Positions 6,547 through 16,003 of a stretch of DNA of 64,000 nt are shown one piece after another. The notes beneath the pieces are model-generated. The model saw nothing but the letters and a program-made list of their open reading frames with translations, was not told the origin of the DNA and did no database searches. Source of the DNA: Reichenbachiella sp039941815 (GTDB lineage: Bacteria; Bacteroidota; Bacteroidia; Cytophagales; Cyclobacteriaceae); contig NZ_JBDVDW010000076.1 in the NCBI RefSeq assembly GCF_039941815.1, positions 84,052 to 148,051 on the forward strand. The letters are read 5' to 3'. How positions within the stretch are numbered: the stretch's first letter is position 1; each line of letters starts with the position of its first letter. A program made the translations under genes and the position numbers.

Positions 6547-8986
6547 CACGATCAAGACAAAATCATTGAAATTAAAGCATGCCTTTTGTGCCGTTTTCTT
6601 TCTGTTGTTCTCTTCTTACCTACATGGGCAAGAATCACAGGTAGCCATCAACCATCAAGGCAAAGACTTCAACATGCTGAAGCACGCATGGAATGCCCAA
6701 TGGATCACGCACCCGACAGCCTCTACTATGGGGTATGGCGTATTCAATTTTCGAAGATCTTTCAATTTAGAAGAGAATCCTGAGTCATTTGTGGTTCACC
6801 TTTCCGCAGACAACAGATACCAACTATATGTAAATGGGACATTTGTAGGCCGAGGACCCGCCATTGGAGATATCTCTCACTGGCGCTATGAAACCTATGA
6901 TTTGGCTGACTACTTGCAAAAGGGCAATAACTCCATCGCAGTTGAAGTGATCAATTTCGGAGAATTTAGACATGCAAAGCAGCAGACTTTCCAAACCGCC
7001 TTCATATTGCAAGGAGACAAAAGCAATCCAATATTAATCGACACAGCCAAAGACAGTGAGTGGAAAGTAACAAAGAACGCTGCTTATCAGACCATACCGT
7101 TCGTGAGTGATTCTGTAGGCGGCTACTATGCTGCTGGCCCAGGAGATCAGGTAGATGGTCGCTTATATCCATGGGGGTGGCAAGAACCTGCCTTCGATGA
7201 TAGCCAGTGGGAGAAGCCCAGATTGGCGATGGTAGAATTTGCCGTAGGTAGAGGGTTTTTGTTTGGAAGTACATGGTACTTAGTCCCAAGACAAATACCG
7301 TTTTTGACTCAGACAGAAACTAGATTTAAAAAAGTAGCTCAGACGGATGGCGTCACCATACCTTCATCGTTTGTGACTGGCCAATCTCCTATCACCGTCC
7401 CGGCCAATTCTACTGCCACGATATTGCTGGATCATGAAAACCACACCATAGGCTATCCAAAACTCACGGTAAGCCAAGGGAAAAATACCACCATCAAGGT
7501 CACCTATGCCGAAGCTTTATTCTACAAATCTTCTCATGAGTTTAGCGCACATGGCGGTTGGAAAAAGGGCCCAAGAAACAGTTTGGAGAATCAAGAAATC
7601 AGAGGATACTACGACATTTTCCAAGCCGATGGAGGAGAAAAACGCATTTTTCAGCCACAAGCCATGCGTACCTTTAGATACGTGTCTCTAGATATCACTA
7701 CCGGCGACGAACCGCTCGTCATCGAAGACTATCACAACATCTACGTGACGTATCCTTTCGAAGAAAAGGCGACCTTCAAATCTGACGACCCAGCACTCAA
7801 CGCCATTTGGGATGCGGCCTGGCTTACGCTAAAAAATTCATCCACGGATCAATTTGAAGACCCGTACTATGAGCAACTGCAGTACATCGGAGACACCCGA
7901 ATAGAATCGTTGGTATCCATCTTTGTATCGGGCGACGACCGCTTGATGCGCAAAGCCATACGGCAGTTTGATGACTCTCGCATGCCCAACGGACTCACAC
8001 AGAGCCGTTACCCTTCCTATATCAATCAAGTGATTCCTACTTACTCCCTCCTATGGATCGGGATGATACACGACTACATGAGCTACAGAAATGACCCTGA
8101 GTTTGTCCGTCAATTCTTGCCAGGCATCAAAAGCGTTTTGGGTTGGTTCGAAAATAAGGTGGACAGAACCGGCATGCTTGCCAACCTTGAATGGTGGAAC
8201 TTTACAGACTGGAGCGCCGGCTTCCAAAACGGCATCCCAGTAGGTGCTGATGATGGGCACTCTGCCAATGTGAGTTTGCAATACGTATTAGCACTTCAGA
8301 AATCAGCGGCCATTTTTAACGAATTAGGCCTGGAAGCACAAGCGAAAATGTATGGAGACCAAGCGTCAGCCATGATAAATGCTACCATGCAAAATTGCTA
8401 TGACGAAGAGAGAAAACTAATCGCTGAGCGCCCAGAAAAGGATGTGTTTTCTCAGCACACAAATATATTCGCCATCTTGACGGATGCTGTGGCGGCCACT
8501 GATCAGCCCGCCCTTCTTGAGCGGCTATTGGCCGAAAAGGATTTGATTCAGAGCACGATCTATTTCAGATTTTATCTGACTCGCGCCATGCAAAAAGCCC
8601 AAGCAGCTGACCTATATACCGAAAGCCTCCAACCCTGGAAGGACATGCTAGACAGAGGCATGACTACATTTGGAGAAACAGATGTTGACCCAAGATCAGA
8701 ATGCCATGGCTGGAGTGCCAGCCCTTGTTTCGATTTCATCCACACGGTAGCCGGCATTCAATCGACAGCACCCGGATTTCAAAAGGTACGCATAGCACCA
8801 AGCTTCGGTCACCTAACCAAAATTGAGGCTGCGTTTCCTCATCCCAATGGAACATTAGCGGTAAGCTTTTCAAAAAACAAAAAAGGTAAAGTAAAAGGAA
8901 CCATCACGTTGCCTGCTGGCATCACTGGAGATTTCGAGTGGGGCGACCAGACCATAACATTAAAATCAGGAGTAAATAATCTATAG
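6530..8986 (+). CDS. GH78-like alpha-L-rhamnosidase, secreted
   Basis: 818 aa with a signal peptide (hydrophobic CAVFFLLFSSYLHGQ, ending near residue 34). The next part is a beta-sandwich resembling the rhamnosidase N-terminal domain (VHLSADNRYQLYVNG, then GRGPAIGDISHW). An (alpha/alpha)6 barrel follows from about residue 420, containing DPYYEQLQYIGDTRIESL, the counterpart of the acid-rich GH78 catalytic block, and EWWNFTDW. The C-terminal beta domain ends in a typical LPAGITGDFEWG strand. It should release terminal alpha-L-rhamnose in the periplasm or outside. Downstream RhaT in the same operon supports rhamnose as the product. The ATG at 6530 is used although it overlaps the previous gene. 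Confidence 0.9.
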   Translation: MITKNNTIKTKSLKLKHAFCAVFFLLFSSYLHGQESQVAINHQGKDFNMLKHAWNAQWITHPTASTMGYGVFNFRRSFNLEENPESFVVHLSADNRYQLYVNGTFVGRGPAIGDISHWRYETYDLADYLQKGNNSIAVEVINFGEFRHAKQQTFQTAFILQGDKSNPILIDTAKDSEWKVTKNAAYQTIPFVSDSVGGYYAAGPGDQVDGRLYPWGWQEPAFDDSQWEKPRLAMVEFAVGRGFLFGSTWYLVPRQIPFLTQTETRFKKVAQTDGVTIPSSFVTGQSPITVPANSTATILLDHENHTIGYPKLTVSQGKNTTIKVTYAEALFYKSSHEFSAHGGWKKGPRNSLENQEIRGYYDIFQADGGEKRIFQPQAMRTFRYVSLDITTGDEPLVIEDYHNIYVTYPFEEKATFKSDDPALNAIWDAAWLTLKNSSTDQFEDPYYEQLQYIGDTRIESLVSIFVSGDDRLMRKAIRQFDDSRMPNGLTQSRYPSYINQVIPTYSLLWIGMIHDYMSYRNDPEFVRQFLPGIKSVLGWFENKVDRTGMLANLEWWNFTDWSAGFQNGIPVGADDGHSANVSLQYVLALQKSAAIFNELGLEAQAKMYGDQASAMINATMQNCYDEERKLIAERPEKDVFSQHTNIFAILTDAVAATDQPALLERLLAEKDLIQSTIYFRFYLTRAMQKAQAADLYTESLQPWKDMLDRGMTTFGETDVDPRSECHGWSASPCFDFIHTVAGIQSTAPGFQKVRIAPSFGHLTKIEAAFPHPNGTLAVSFSKNKKGKVKGTITLPAGITGDFEWGDQTITLKSGVNNL

Positions 8987-9003
8987 AATTTGTGAAAGAG
9001 GAT

Positions 9004-11379
9004 ATGAAGAAGTTAATACTATCAATTGCAATAATCATTTCTACCCAAGTACTGTCTGCGCAAGTCACGAACGTGATCTCGTTGAATGGCAAGGTGCCAT
9101 TTGAGCAGACTGAAACGGCCTTTCCTCCAAGTGCCTTCACTCGGACCATCCCTGTGCCGGGTCTTATCGATCTGGCAGAGCCAAAGATCGACCAGTACAA
9201 GGCCTATTTCTCAGGCACGCACAAGCCACGGTACAACTGGTACCAATTCACATTTAAAGTACCAAAATCGAAGAAGAACAAAATAGCCATTCTTACAGCG
9301 CTCAAGAGTAGATTCAATACCCAAGTCATCTTAAATGACATCGACCTGGGCACCTACATGCAAAATAACACACCCATCGATGTGGATCTGAGCGATCACC
9401 TCATCTATGGCAAAACCAATACACTTCTACTCAGACTCGGAGAGCGGGCTTGGATGCCAAAAGCTGCAGCCACTGGTTTCGACAGAGAAAAATACACCGA
9501 CATTCCTGGCATCTGGGATGACATAAAAATCACTTTTGGAGGACCTATCAGGGTGCACCGAGCGCTGGCACTTCCAGACCTCGCTGGTAGGCAGGCTACC
9601 GTCAAAGTTCTACTCGAAAACTACGCCAAGGTATTGGAGAGAAACACAGAATACAGTGCCATTGAATACACGCTGAAAGCACACATTCGTGAGAAAGAAA
9701 GTGGTCAGATCGTGACAGAGATTAAAACAATCAACGACAAGATCCAATGCCAGATAGAACAACAAGAAAAAGAGTTGGTATTTGATTTCAATCAAAAAAT
9801 CAATCCTTGGTCACCGGCAGACCCCTTTCTATACGAGGCGGTAGTGGAAGTTTCCGCGGATCGAAAATTCTTCGATGACTTTGGCAATTCAGAAAACCTC
9901 AAACCTGCCAACGACCAATCTTGGATTGGCCCTTCCGACTCACAAGCCGTCACCTTTGGCATGAGAGATTTCAAATCTGTAGAAAAATCATTTGAGCTCA
10001 ATGGCGAAGAAATCGCACTCTTCGGCTCTACGCTTACGCTCAATAGGTTTTTTGAAGACCGAGACAGAGGAAATCTGCCTTGGGATAAGCAATGGGTAGA
10101 AAAAATGATGATCGAAATACCCAAAGCGATGGGCTGGAATTTCTTCCGTGTCAGCATCGGGTTGTTGCCTGAGTTTTGGTATGACCTGGCAGATAAGCAC
10201 GGTATTTTGATACAGAACGAGTACAACATGTGGAACCTCAGAGGCAGACCAGAGCAGTATGCCATAGAGTATGCGGACTGGATCTGGCAAGATGGCAACC
10301 ATCCCAGCGTGGTGATCTGGGATGCCCTCAACGAGCAAAAGCAAGAATACATCGGACGAGAACTGATCCCACAGCTCCGACTGATCGACCCAACCCGCCT
10401 TTGGGATTTGGGCTTTATGAAAGCCGAGGCTGGCAGCAGACTCGATGTCTTTGAGTATCACTGGTATCCGCTAGCGCATGGCTGGTGGGTAGGAGATGAC
10501 TTCATTGAGCGAACGCGAGATGCCTTTCGTTTTGGAAAACTCAATGACAAAGTAGCCGGTCTAGAGCAAATGAAACTGGCCAATGCGCCAGTGATCGTCA
10601 ACGAGTTTGCATGGTTGTGGCAAAACCGAGACGGCTTGACATCTGGTGTAAGAACCTACGGAAATTTCACTGAAAATGATCGTACACCCTACAAAGTAGA
10701 TTACGAATACTACGAGCCAGACGGCAGTCAACTTTACGAAAGCAATAGAGATGTTTATGAATATTATGTAGGCAAAGAAGCTACTGCCGAAGAACGTTGG
10801 GCGTTTCAAGCGTACCTGCAGGCGATCGAAACTGAAATGATCCGCTCCACTAGAGAAGCCGATGGCGTAGCGTCCTTTGCTTACCTGACCAACAACAATG
10901 GTCACACCGGCGACTGGTTTATCCATGATATCAAAGACTTGATTCCTTCTCAAGCCTTGCTATCACAATATCATGCGACTCGGCCATTTGCGGCATTCTT
11001 GGACATAGAAGATGCTAGATATGTGAAGTCACCTACTATTCAAAAAGCAGGAAGTACATTCAATTTCAACATCATGGTAGTCAATGACACGGCTGTAGCC
11101 AAATCGGGGACTGTTGGCTACCAACTGCTGGATGACAAGGGCACTGTGATAACCGAAGGAGAACAAAAAGTATTTGTACAACCATTTTGGCAAACATTGG
11201 TGCCAGTGACCATGGCCTTACCAGAAAAAGCTGGGGGATACCTAGTGAAAACAGAGATAGATGACCCCGCCAGCAAACGAATGAAGCAGGCAAGTCTGAG
11301 ATACATCCAAATCGGATCAGTAGACGAGCCAGCCTTCTATAACTACGAGTATCAAAAACCTGAAGGATGGCCCGAATGA
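9004..11379 (+). CDS. GH2-like beta-glycosidase, secreted
   Basis: About 791 aa with a signal peptide (LILSIAIIISTQVLSAQ). The N-terminal jelly roll (RYNWYQFTFKVP, NTLLLRLGERAW) is followed by an Ig-like domain and a TIM barrel. The barrel holds the GH2-type acid/base in WDALNEQ (about residue 440) and a nucleophile-like Glu in VIVNEFAWLW (about residue 535). GH2 enzymes are beta-galactosidases, glucuronidases, mannosidases or related; the specificity cannot be called. An in-frame GTG at 8992 exists, but the ATG at 9004 has an AAAGAGGA box just upstream. It sits 17 nt behind the rhamnosidase and overlaps the next gene as ATGA. It probably removes the sugar exposed after rhamnose release (inference). 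Confidence 0.87.
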   Translation: MKKLILSIAIIISTQVLSAQVTNVISLNGKVPFEQTETAFPPSAFTRTIPVPGLIDLAEPKIDQYKAYFSGTHKPRYNWYQFTFKVPKSKKNKIAILTALKSRFNTQVILNDIDLGTYMQNNTPIDVDLSDHLIYGKTNTLLLRLGERAWMPKAAATGFDREKYTDIPGIWDDIKITFGGPIRVHRALALPDLAGRQATVKVLLENYAKVLERNTEYSAIEYTLKAHIREKESGQIVTEIKTINDKIQCQIEQQEKELVFDFNQKINPWSPADPFLYEAVVEVSADRKFFDDFGNSENLKPANDQSWIGPSDSQAVTFGMRDFKSVEKSFELNGEEIALFGSTLTLNRFFEDRDRGNLPWDKQWVEKMMIEIPKAMGWNFFRVSIGLLPEFWYDLADKHGILIQNEYNMWNLRGRPEQYAIEYADWIWQDGNHPSVVIWDALNEQKQEYIGRELIPQLRLIDPTRLWDLGFMKAEAGSRLDVFEYHWYPLAHGWWVGDDFIERTRDAFRFGKLNDKVAGLEQMKLANAPVIVNEFAWLWQNRDGLTSGVRTYGNFTENDRTPYKVDYEYYEPDGSQLYESNRDVYEYYVGKEATAEERWAFQAYLQAIETEMIRSTREADGVASFAYLTNNNGHTGDWFIHDIKDLIPSQALLSQYHATRPFAAFLDIEDARYVKSPTIQKAGSTFNFNIMVVNDTAVAKSGTVGYQLLDDKGTVITEGEQKVFVQPFWQTLVPVTMALPEKAGGYLVKTEIDDPASKRMKQASLRYIQIGSVDEPAFYNYEYQKPEGWPE

Positions 11380-13139
11380 TAAACAAACCCTTCATAAGAA
11401 AGATTAGAAAGTGGAAAATGCTGGGTCTGATGGGGCTCCTACCTTGTCTGCCAGTCTGTGGCCAAGTGCAGCATTCGACCATCAGAAATCCGCAACTCGA
11501 AGAAACGCTAACACCCTTCAGATTACCACTCCCTGACTCTGATAAGGTTACTTATCTAAAAAAAGGAAAAAGCCCTCAGGGCATCAAAGTAGAATTACCC
11601 AATGGCATGCGTGCGCTCTGGCTCGACGATGATGACGACATGCAGATAGGTGACCTAGAAGGGGATCTGGACAATGACTGTCTTTTGGTCGACTTGAACA
11701 ACGATGGCAAGTATGGTGATGAGGGTGACCTGATTGTCGACTATATAGATGAAGACGGCGACGGAAAGGCCGACTATCAAGTCATTATAGAGAATGACAA
11801 AAAAGACTATACTGGCAAGTGGAAATCGCATTACATGTGGTTTGTGGACAATGACAAAGACGGCATATTTGGCTATATGAATTGGGACACCTTTCGGTAC
11901 GAAGGCTGGGACCATAGTGGTAGAGCTAATTTCTTCGCCGACTACCACGGACAAAGCACTATGCTCAAAGTGCACATCTCTTCCTGGAATATTGACGATT
12001 TGAGTTTCAATTGGGAAAACCCATTCTTGTTTTACGACCAAGACAATGACGGACTCACAGAAATGGCCATACGTGTGGTCGATGAGCCAACAGCCATCGA
12101 CCAATCAGAGGACCTCGTGACCTGGGCTTTCAGCCAAAAGGCATCTTTGGTTCAAATGGCATTTGACCTGGACAATGACAATAGCGCCGGCAATGAATTG
12201 GATTTTGACATGAGTTTGAAATTTAGTGGCAATGGCTTTGACTATTCTGATCAGACCCAACCCATCAAAGCACACAACATTGCTAAGAAATCTGACAAGT
12301 ACTTCGCTGATCCTAGATGGAGACATCTAAATGGCTTAGTATATGTTGATCACGACAAGGCCTACGACATGACATTTTCCAGAGGAGAATGGAATGCATG
12401 CTGGCTCGTATTCGACGAAGACGATGATTGTCACCGTTGGGAGAGAGTAGAATTTTATGAGCCAAAGAACCCTTTTGTTATTGGTTCAGGCCAAGGTGGA
12501 CTGGATCACAATCCTCAAGCCGATGCAGCTGGGGACAGAGGCGAATGGGATCTGGATTTTTCCGGCAAGGGCAAACTGTACATTTCTCCTATGGATGGAA
12601 AAATACATTTACTAGGGGCCGAAACTGGCTACTGGCGAATCGACCAAAATACGCTGAGCTATCAGGGATGGCAAGGATGGCGCGGCCCAAACATCCAGCC
12701 CGAAGATACGGATCAATTTGAACCTACTCAGTTCGCAACTGTGAGATATCGAGATACGGACAACAATGGCTTCTTCGACGAAATGAGTTTTGACATGAAT
12801 GGTGACCAAGCATATGAGCAATCCATTTCGCTGATTAGCCTCGGAATATCAGATAGTACAAAAGTTATCGAAACTGCCACCATGGATTATGAAGACTATA
12901 CGGCACTCTTCGCCAAGGTCGCTGCCAACCAAATGAGCCACGCCAAAAAAATGATAGCATTAGCTGAAAAAGAATCACTAAATACAGAATGGTACAATCA
13001 TTACAAACAGCCAAGGAGCACTCGAGAGCAATATCACAATGGCTTTTGGCTTTCTTACTATATATTTCAGGATTTGATCCGAAAAAATTCCAAAGATGAA
13101 GATCAACTGGCATTAATTCAAAAGGACTATTTGTATTAA
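11376..13139 (+). CDS. unknown secreted Asp-rich protein with calcium-loop-like repeats
   Basis: I do not recognise this protein of about 587 aa. It has a signal peptide (WKMLGLMGLLPCLPVCGQ). The mature part has many D-x-D-N/G-D-G loops (for example DLNNDGKYGDEGD, DEDGDGKADYQ, DQDNDGLTE, DTDNNGFFDE) like EF-hand or thrombospondin-3 calcium loops, alternating with Trp-rich strands (GWQGWRGPN). The last 100 residues are helical. Its start overlaps the GH2 stop (ATGA) and RhaT follows 24 nt later, so it is co-translated with glycan-degrading enzymes. A new polysaccharide lyase, glycosidase or calcium-dependent binding protein are all possible. Confidence 0.85.
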   Translation: MINKPFIRKIRKWKMLGLMGLLPCLPVCGQVQHSTIRNPQLEETLTPFRLPLPDSDKVTYLKKGKSPQGIKVELPNGMRALWLDDDDDMQIGDLEGDLDNDCLLVDLNNDGKYGDEGDLIVDYIDEDGDGKADYQVIIENDKKDYTGKWKSHYMWFVDNDKDGIFGYMNWDTFRYEGWDHSGRANFFADYHGQSTMLKVHISSWNIDDLSFNWENPFLFYDQDNDGLTEMAIRVVDEPTAIDQSEDLVTWAFSQKASLVQMAFDLDNDNSAGNELDFDMSLKFSGNGFDYSDQTQPIKAHNIAKKSDKYFADPRWRHLNGLVYVDHDKAYDMTFSRGEWNACWLVFDEDDDCHRWERVEFYEPKNPFVIGSGQGGLDHNPQADAAGDRGEWDLDFSGKGKLYISPMDGKIHLLGAETGYWRIDQNTLSYQGWQGWRGPNIQPEDTDQFEPTQFATVRYRDTDNNGFFDEMSFDMNGDQAYEQSISLISLGISDSTKVIETATMDYEDYTALFAKVAANQMSHAKKMIALAEKESLNTEWYNHYKQPRSTREQYHNGFWLSYYIFQDLIRKNSKDEDQLALIQKDYLY

Positions 13140-13163
13140 ACAGCATTAAAAACACAGCCGCAT

Positions 13164-14192
13164 ATGGGAGCAATTTTAGGAGTTATATTTCATGCCATCG
13201 GAGGTTTCGGGGCAGGTAGTTTTTATATCCCTTTCAAGCAAGTCAAATCGTGGAGTTGGGAAAGCTCCTGGTTCATTTTGGGACTATCGGCCTGGCTAGT
13301 GGTACCACTAGTTACCGCTTGGTTTACCATTCCTGACCTTTGGCAAGTCTTGACAACGGCAGACGCCTCTGTCAGAGGATGGACCTATTTTTTTGGGTTG
13401 CTCTGGGGCATTGGGGGGTTGACTTTTGGACTCTCTATGCGCTATCTGGGTGTATCACTAGGCATGACCATCGCGCTGGGGCTTTGTACTGCATTCGGCA
13501 CTTTGATCCCGCCTATTTTCAAAGGCACTTTCACTGAATTACTGCAAACGAATTCAGGTATCATTACCCTTTCGGGTATTCTGATTTGTTTGATCGGCAT
13601 TGCCGTAGTAGGCTATGCTGGCGCACAAAAAGAAAAAGAAACTAAGTCAGTTACCGACGACGAATTCAATCTCTCCAAAGGATTGATAGTCGCCACGCTC
13701 TCTGGTCTACTTAGTGCTTGCTTTGCCTTCGGACTAGAAGCTGGGTCGCCCATCGCAGATCTTGCCTTTTCCAAAGGAGCCAGCGACCTTTTCAAAAACA
13801 ATGCGGTGTTGGTATGGATCCTTTGGGGTGGCATGACCACCAATGGCATCTACTGCCTCTATCTGAATCGTAAGAACCAAACAGCCGGTGATTACAACAA
13901 TGCCAATACACCACTTTCCAAAAACTATCTGTGGGCCGCGCTCGGTGGACTCACCTGGTATTTGCAGTTTTTCTTTTATGGAATGGGCACGACCTTTTTA
14001 GGTGAAAACTTGGAGTTTGCTAGCTGGTCGATACACATGGCGTTCATTATTTTCTTTAGCAATCTGTGGGGCATCCTATACAAAGAATGGGTAGGGGCTT
14101 CGCGCAAAACGATGTGGGTTTTGGCCCTCGGTCTAACGATCGTCATGGTTTCCATTCTCATGATCGGACTAGCCAATACCATCACCCACTAG
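13164..14192 (+). CDS. rhaT: L-rhamnose/H+ symporter RhaT
   Basis: 342 aa with about ten hydrophobic segments. It follows the E. coli RhaT pattern closely from the first helix: FHAIGGFGAGSFYIPFKQVK then SWSWESSW, the LLWGIGGLTFGLSMRYLG block, the SKGLIVATLSGLLSACFAFG block, and GLTWYLQFFFYGMG near the end. RhaT imports L-rhamnose across the inner membrane with protons. Its location in the operon, 24 nt after the Asp-rich protein and 2 nt before the lyase-like gene, ties the whole cluster to rhamnose release and uptake. No rhamnose isomerase, kinase or aldolase is in this window. Confidence 0.95.
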   Translation: MGAILGVIFHAIGGFGAGSFYIPFKQVKSWSWESSWFILGLSAWLVVPLVTAWFTIPDLWQVLTTADASVRGWTYFFGLLWGIGGLTFGLSMRYLGVSLGMTIALGLCTAFGTLIPPIFKGTFTELLQTNSGIITLSGILICLIGIAVVGYAGAQKEKETKSVTDDEFNLSKGLIVATLSGLLSACFAFGLEAGSPIADLAFSKGASDLFKNNAVLVWILWGGMTTNGIYCLYLNRKNQTAGDYNNANTPLSKNYLWAALGGLTWYLQFFFYGMGTTFLGENLEFASWSIHMAFIIFFSNLWGILYKEWVGASRKTMWVLALGLTIVMVSILMIGLANTITH

Positions 14193-14194
14193 CC

Positions 14195-15028
14195 ATGAAA
14201 ATAAATCGAAACATGCTCAGCTCATCATATAATATCCGTCACCTATTTTGCCTCCTGACAGGCACACTACTGTCCTGCTCGGGCATCAGTCAGGAAAAAG
14301 CCATATTGGCAGTAGACTTTGAGAACAGCCCACTGGGCAATTATGATGCAACTGCCATTCAGCAAGATTTTGATTCAATCAAATGGTCAATTACTAAAGA
14401 AAGAGGAACAATCATTGAAGACAAAACGAAAGGCCAAGTACTGCAAGTCAGCTATCCCAAAGGAGCTGTCGGACCAGAGCAAGGCGGTGTTCAGTTTGTA
14501 ACTCCCTTACCACCAGCCGCTGAGTATTACTTAAGCTATGATGTTTATTTTGAAGATGGATTTGATTTTGCAAAGGGAGGCAAACTACCTGGATTGACCA
14601 GTGGTGGCGCGGCTTATACAGGAGGCAAGCATCCGGAGCGAGGCGAAGGCTGGAGTGCTCGATACATGTGGACGGGTGAACAAGTACCTATCGTCTATTT
14701 GTACTACAAAGACATGAAAGAAAAGTATGGCGAAGGCGTCTATTTGGATGCCAAATTTGAAACTGGTCAGTGGCACACCCTCACCCAACACATCAGACTC
14801 AATACACCAGGAAACAAAGACGCTTTGATAGAGGTTTGGTTTGATGGCCAGAAGGTGGGACAGAAGGAAAAATTCAGTTTAAGAGAGGGAAACCTCGGGC
14901 AGATCGACTCCTTCTACTTTTCTACTTTTCATGGTGGAGCCACTCCAGACTGGGCGCCTCAAAATGATAGCTTTATAAAAGTTGACAACATAAGCATCTA
15001 CACGCAGCCTTCTGAAAAAGAAGAGTAA
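14195..15028 (+). CDS. PL14-like polysaccharide lyase, predicted lipoprotein
   Basis: About 277 aa. The leader ends in a lipobox-like LLSC, so it is probably membrane-anchored. The mature part is a concanavalin-like jelly roll with the pattern of family-14 polysaccharide lyases: YYLSYDVYFEDGFDFAKGGK, LPGLTSGG, GWSARYMW, YLYYKDMKEKYG, WHTLTQHIRLNTPG and IEVWFDGQKVG. Known PL14 enzymes cleave uronic-acid polymers (alginate, glucuronan) by beta-elimination. A longer in-frame reading begins at 14066 inside rhaT, but the ATG at 14195 gives the proper leader. It is the last gene of the operon. Assignment to PL14 is by pattern only; a binding protein is possible. Confidence 0.75.
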   Translation: MKINRNMLSSSYNIRHLFCLLTGTLLSCSGISQEKAILAVDFENSPLGNYDATAIQQDFDSIKWSITKERGTIIEDKTKGQVLQVSYPKGAVGPEQGGVQFVTPLPPAAEYYLSYDVYFEDGFDFAKGGKLPGLTSGGAAYTGGKHPERGEGWSARYMWTGEQVPIVYLYYKDMKEKYGEGVYLDAKFETGQWHTLTQHIRLNTPGNKDALIEVWFDGQKVGQKEKFSLREGNLGQIDSFYFSTFHGGATPDWAPQNDSFIKVDNISIYTQPSEKEE

Positions 15029-15096
15029 GTAAATCGACTACCAAACCTCTGGTGTAGAACTTAGTTCCGCACCTTGGCAGATGGAGTGGAAGTAAC

Positions 15097-15151
15097 TTCC
15101 GCGCGAGATAGGTAAATTCCGCGCGAGCTGGATACCGCAACAGGTGCGGTA
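15097..15151. repeat. direct repeat and hairpin between convergent operons
   Basis: The 138-nt convergent gap contains two copies of TTCCGCGCGAG (15097-15107 and 15117-15127) with a 20-bp period, and a perfect hairpin TACCGCA-ACAGG-TGCGGTA at 15133-15151. There is no T-run, so it is not a standard terminator. It is markedly GC-richer than its surroundings. It may serve as a transcription barrier or be a repetitive extragenic element. Confidence 0.45.
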
Positions 15152-15166
15152 CAATTGACCTACGGC

Positions 15167-16003
15167 TCACCAACCTAATCTCTCCTGCTCGCTTTTGATA
15201 TGCCCCGTCACATTCAAAAAAGTGTCGACCCAAAGCTCATCCTCATTTTGTTTTAAGTACTCCAACAATTCTTGATGTGCCTCAGCAGAGGTATTGAGAT
15301 ATCCACCACCTACACTGTGAAACAAGAACGTAATCACTGTACCGTTGGCGGCAGCCTTTTTCACTTCGGCGATCATTTGTTCACCCGTTAGATTGGAGCA
15401 ACTTGTGCTCGGCATCAGATAGGGATCTACTTCCTTTAGCGTCTCAGGTACCGGACTGAGCCCTCTCGCCGCTACAAATATGTGCTGGATGCTATCCGAA
15501 AAATCCACTCCTTGTATGGTGTGATCCACACAGGTATAAGCAAAAGTCCTTTCGGTCTTTCCATCCAATGCGCGCAGCAAGGCATTGGCCGTATTCAATT
15601 CGTTCATCAGCTGTGGAAAGCTATAGCCATCCAAGTCGTATTCTGGTCTAATCCATTCGAAATTTCGCTCACCGGGAATCACCTTTCGACAGGGATGAAA
15701 CAACGTATGGTTGGCCAATTCATGGTCATTGGTAGCGATAGCGCGCCACTCATCCGAGCGGTTGGCTACAGACTGCGAACTCCCTGTCAGATAGAAAGTC
15801 CCTTTAAATCCATGTTCATCGAGCGCAGGCACTACGATATCCAAATGACAATCTATGGCATCGTCGTAGGTCAGCACCACAGCGGCTTTTTTGCCTTCTG
15901 GCCATCTGTGTGATTCTTGAGCGCTGACTTGAAATGATATGCCTATAAGGCAAAGCATCATCAAACCGATAAACGTCTTTGTCTGCATTGTGATTCTTAC
16001 CAT
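15167..16003 (-). CDS. CE4-like polysaccharide deacetylase, secreted
   Basis: 278 aa with a signal peptide (TFIGLMMLCLIGISFQVSAQ). NodB-type motifs are present: AAVVLTYDDA (catalytic base and metal Asp), NHTLFHPC (metal His-x3-His) and a late ITFLFHSVGGG block. CE4 enzymes remove N- or O-acetyl groups from polysaccharides. The ATG at 16003 overlaps the stop of the CE2-like gene by 7 nt; a second ATG at 15988 is possible. It is the last gene of the minus-strand group that includes a CE2-like esterase and an acetate-type symporter, which suggests deacetylation of the target glycan. Confidence 0.88.
   Translation of the reverse strand: MVRITMQTKTFIGLMMLCLIGISFQVSAQESHRWPEGKKAAVVLTYDDAIDCHLDIVVPALDEHGFKGTFYLTGSSQSVANRSDEWRAIATNDHELANHTLFHPCRKVIPGERNFEWIRPEYDLDGYSFPQLMNELNTANALLRALDGKTERTFAYTCVDHTIQGVDFSDSIQHIFVAARGLSPVPETLKEVDPYLMPSTSCSNLTGEQMIAEVKKAAANGTVITFLFHSVGGGYLNTSAEAHQELLEYLKQNEDELWVDTFLNVTGHIKSEQERLGW

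Noticed and set aside
9792..10461. Long minus-strand open frames inside the GH2-like gene
   Set aside because: They lie fully within a gene with clear catalytic motifs and have no family pattern, so they are antisense shadows.
14066..14194. Upstream extension of the PL14-like lyase into rhaT
   Set aside because: The extension would overlap RhaT by 127 nt; the ATG at 14195 gives a standard lipoprotein leader.
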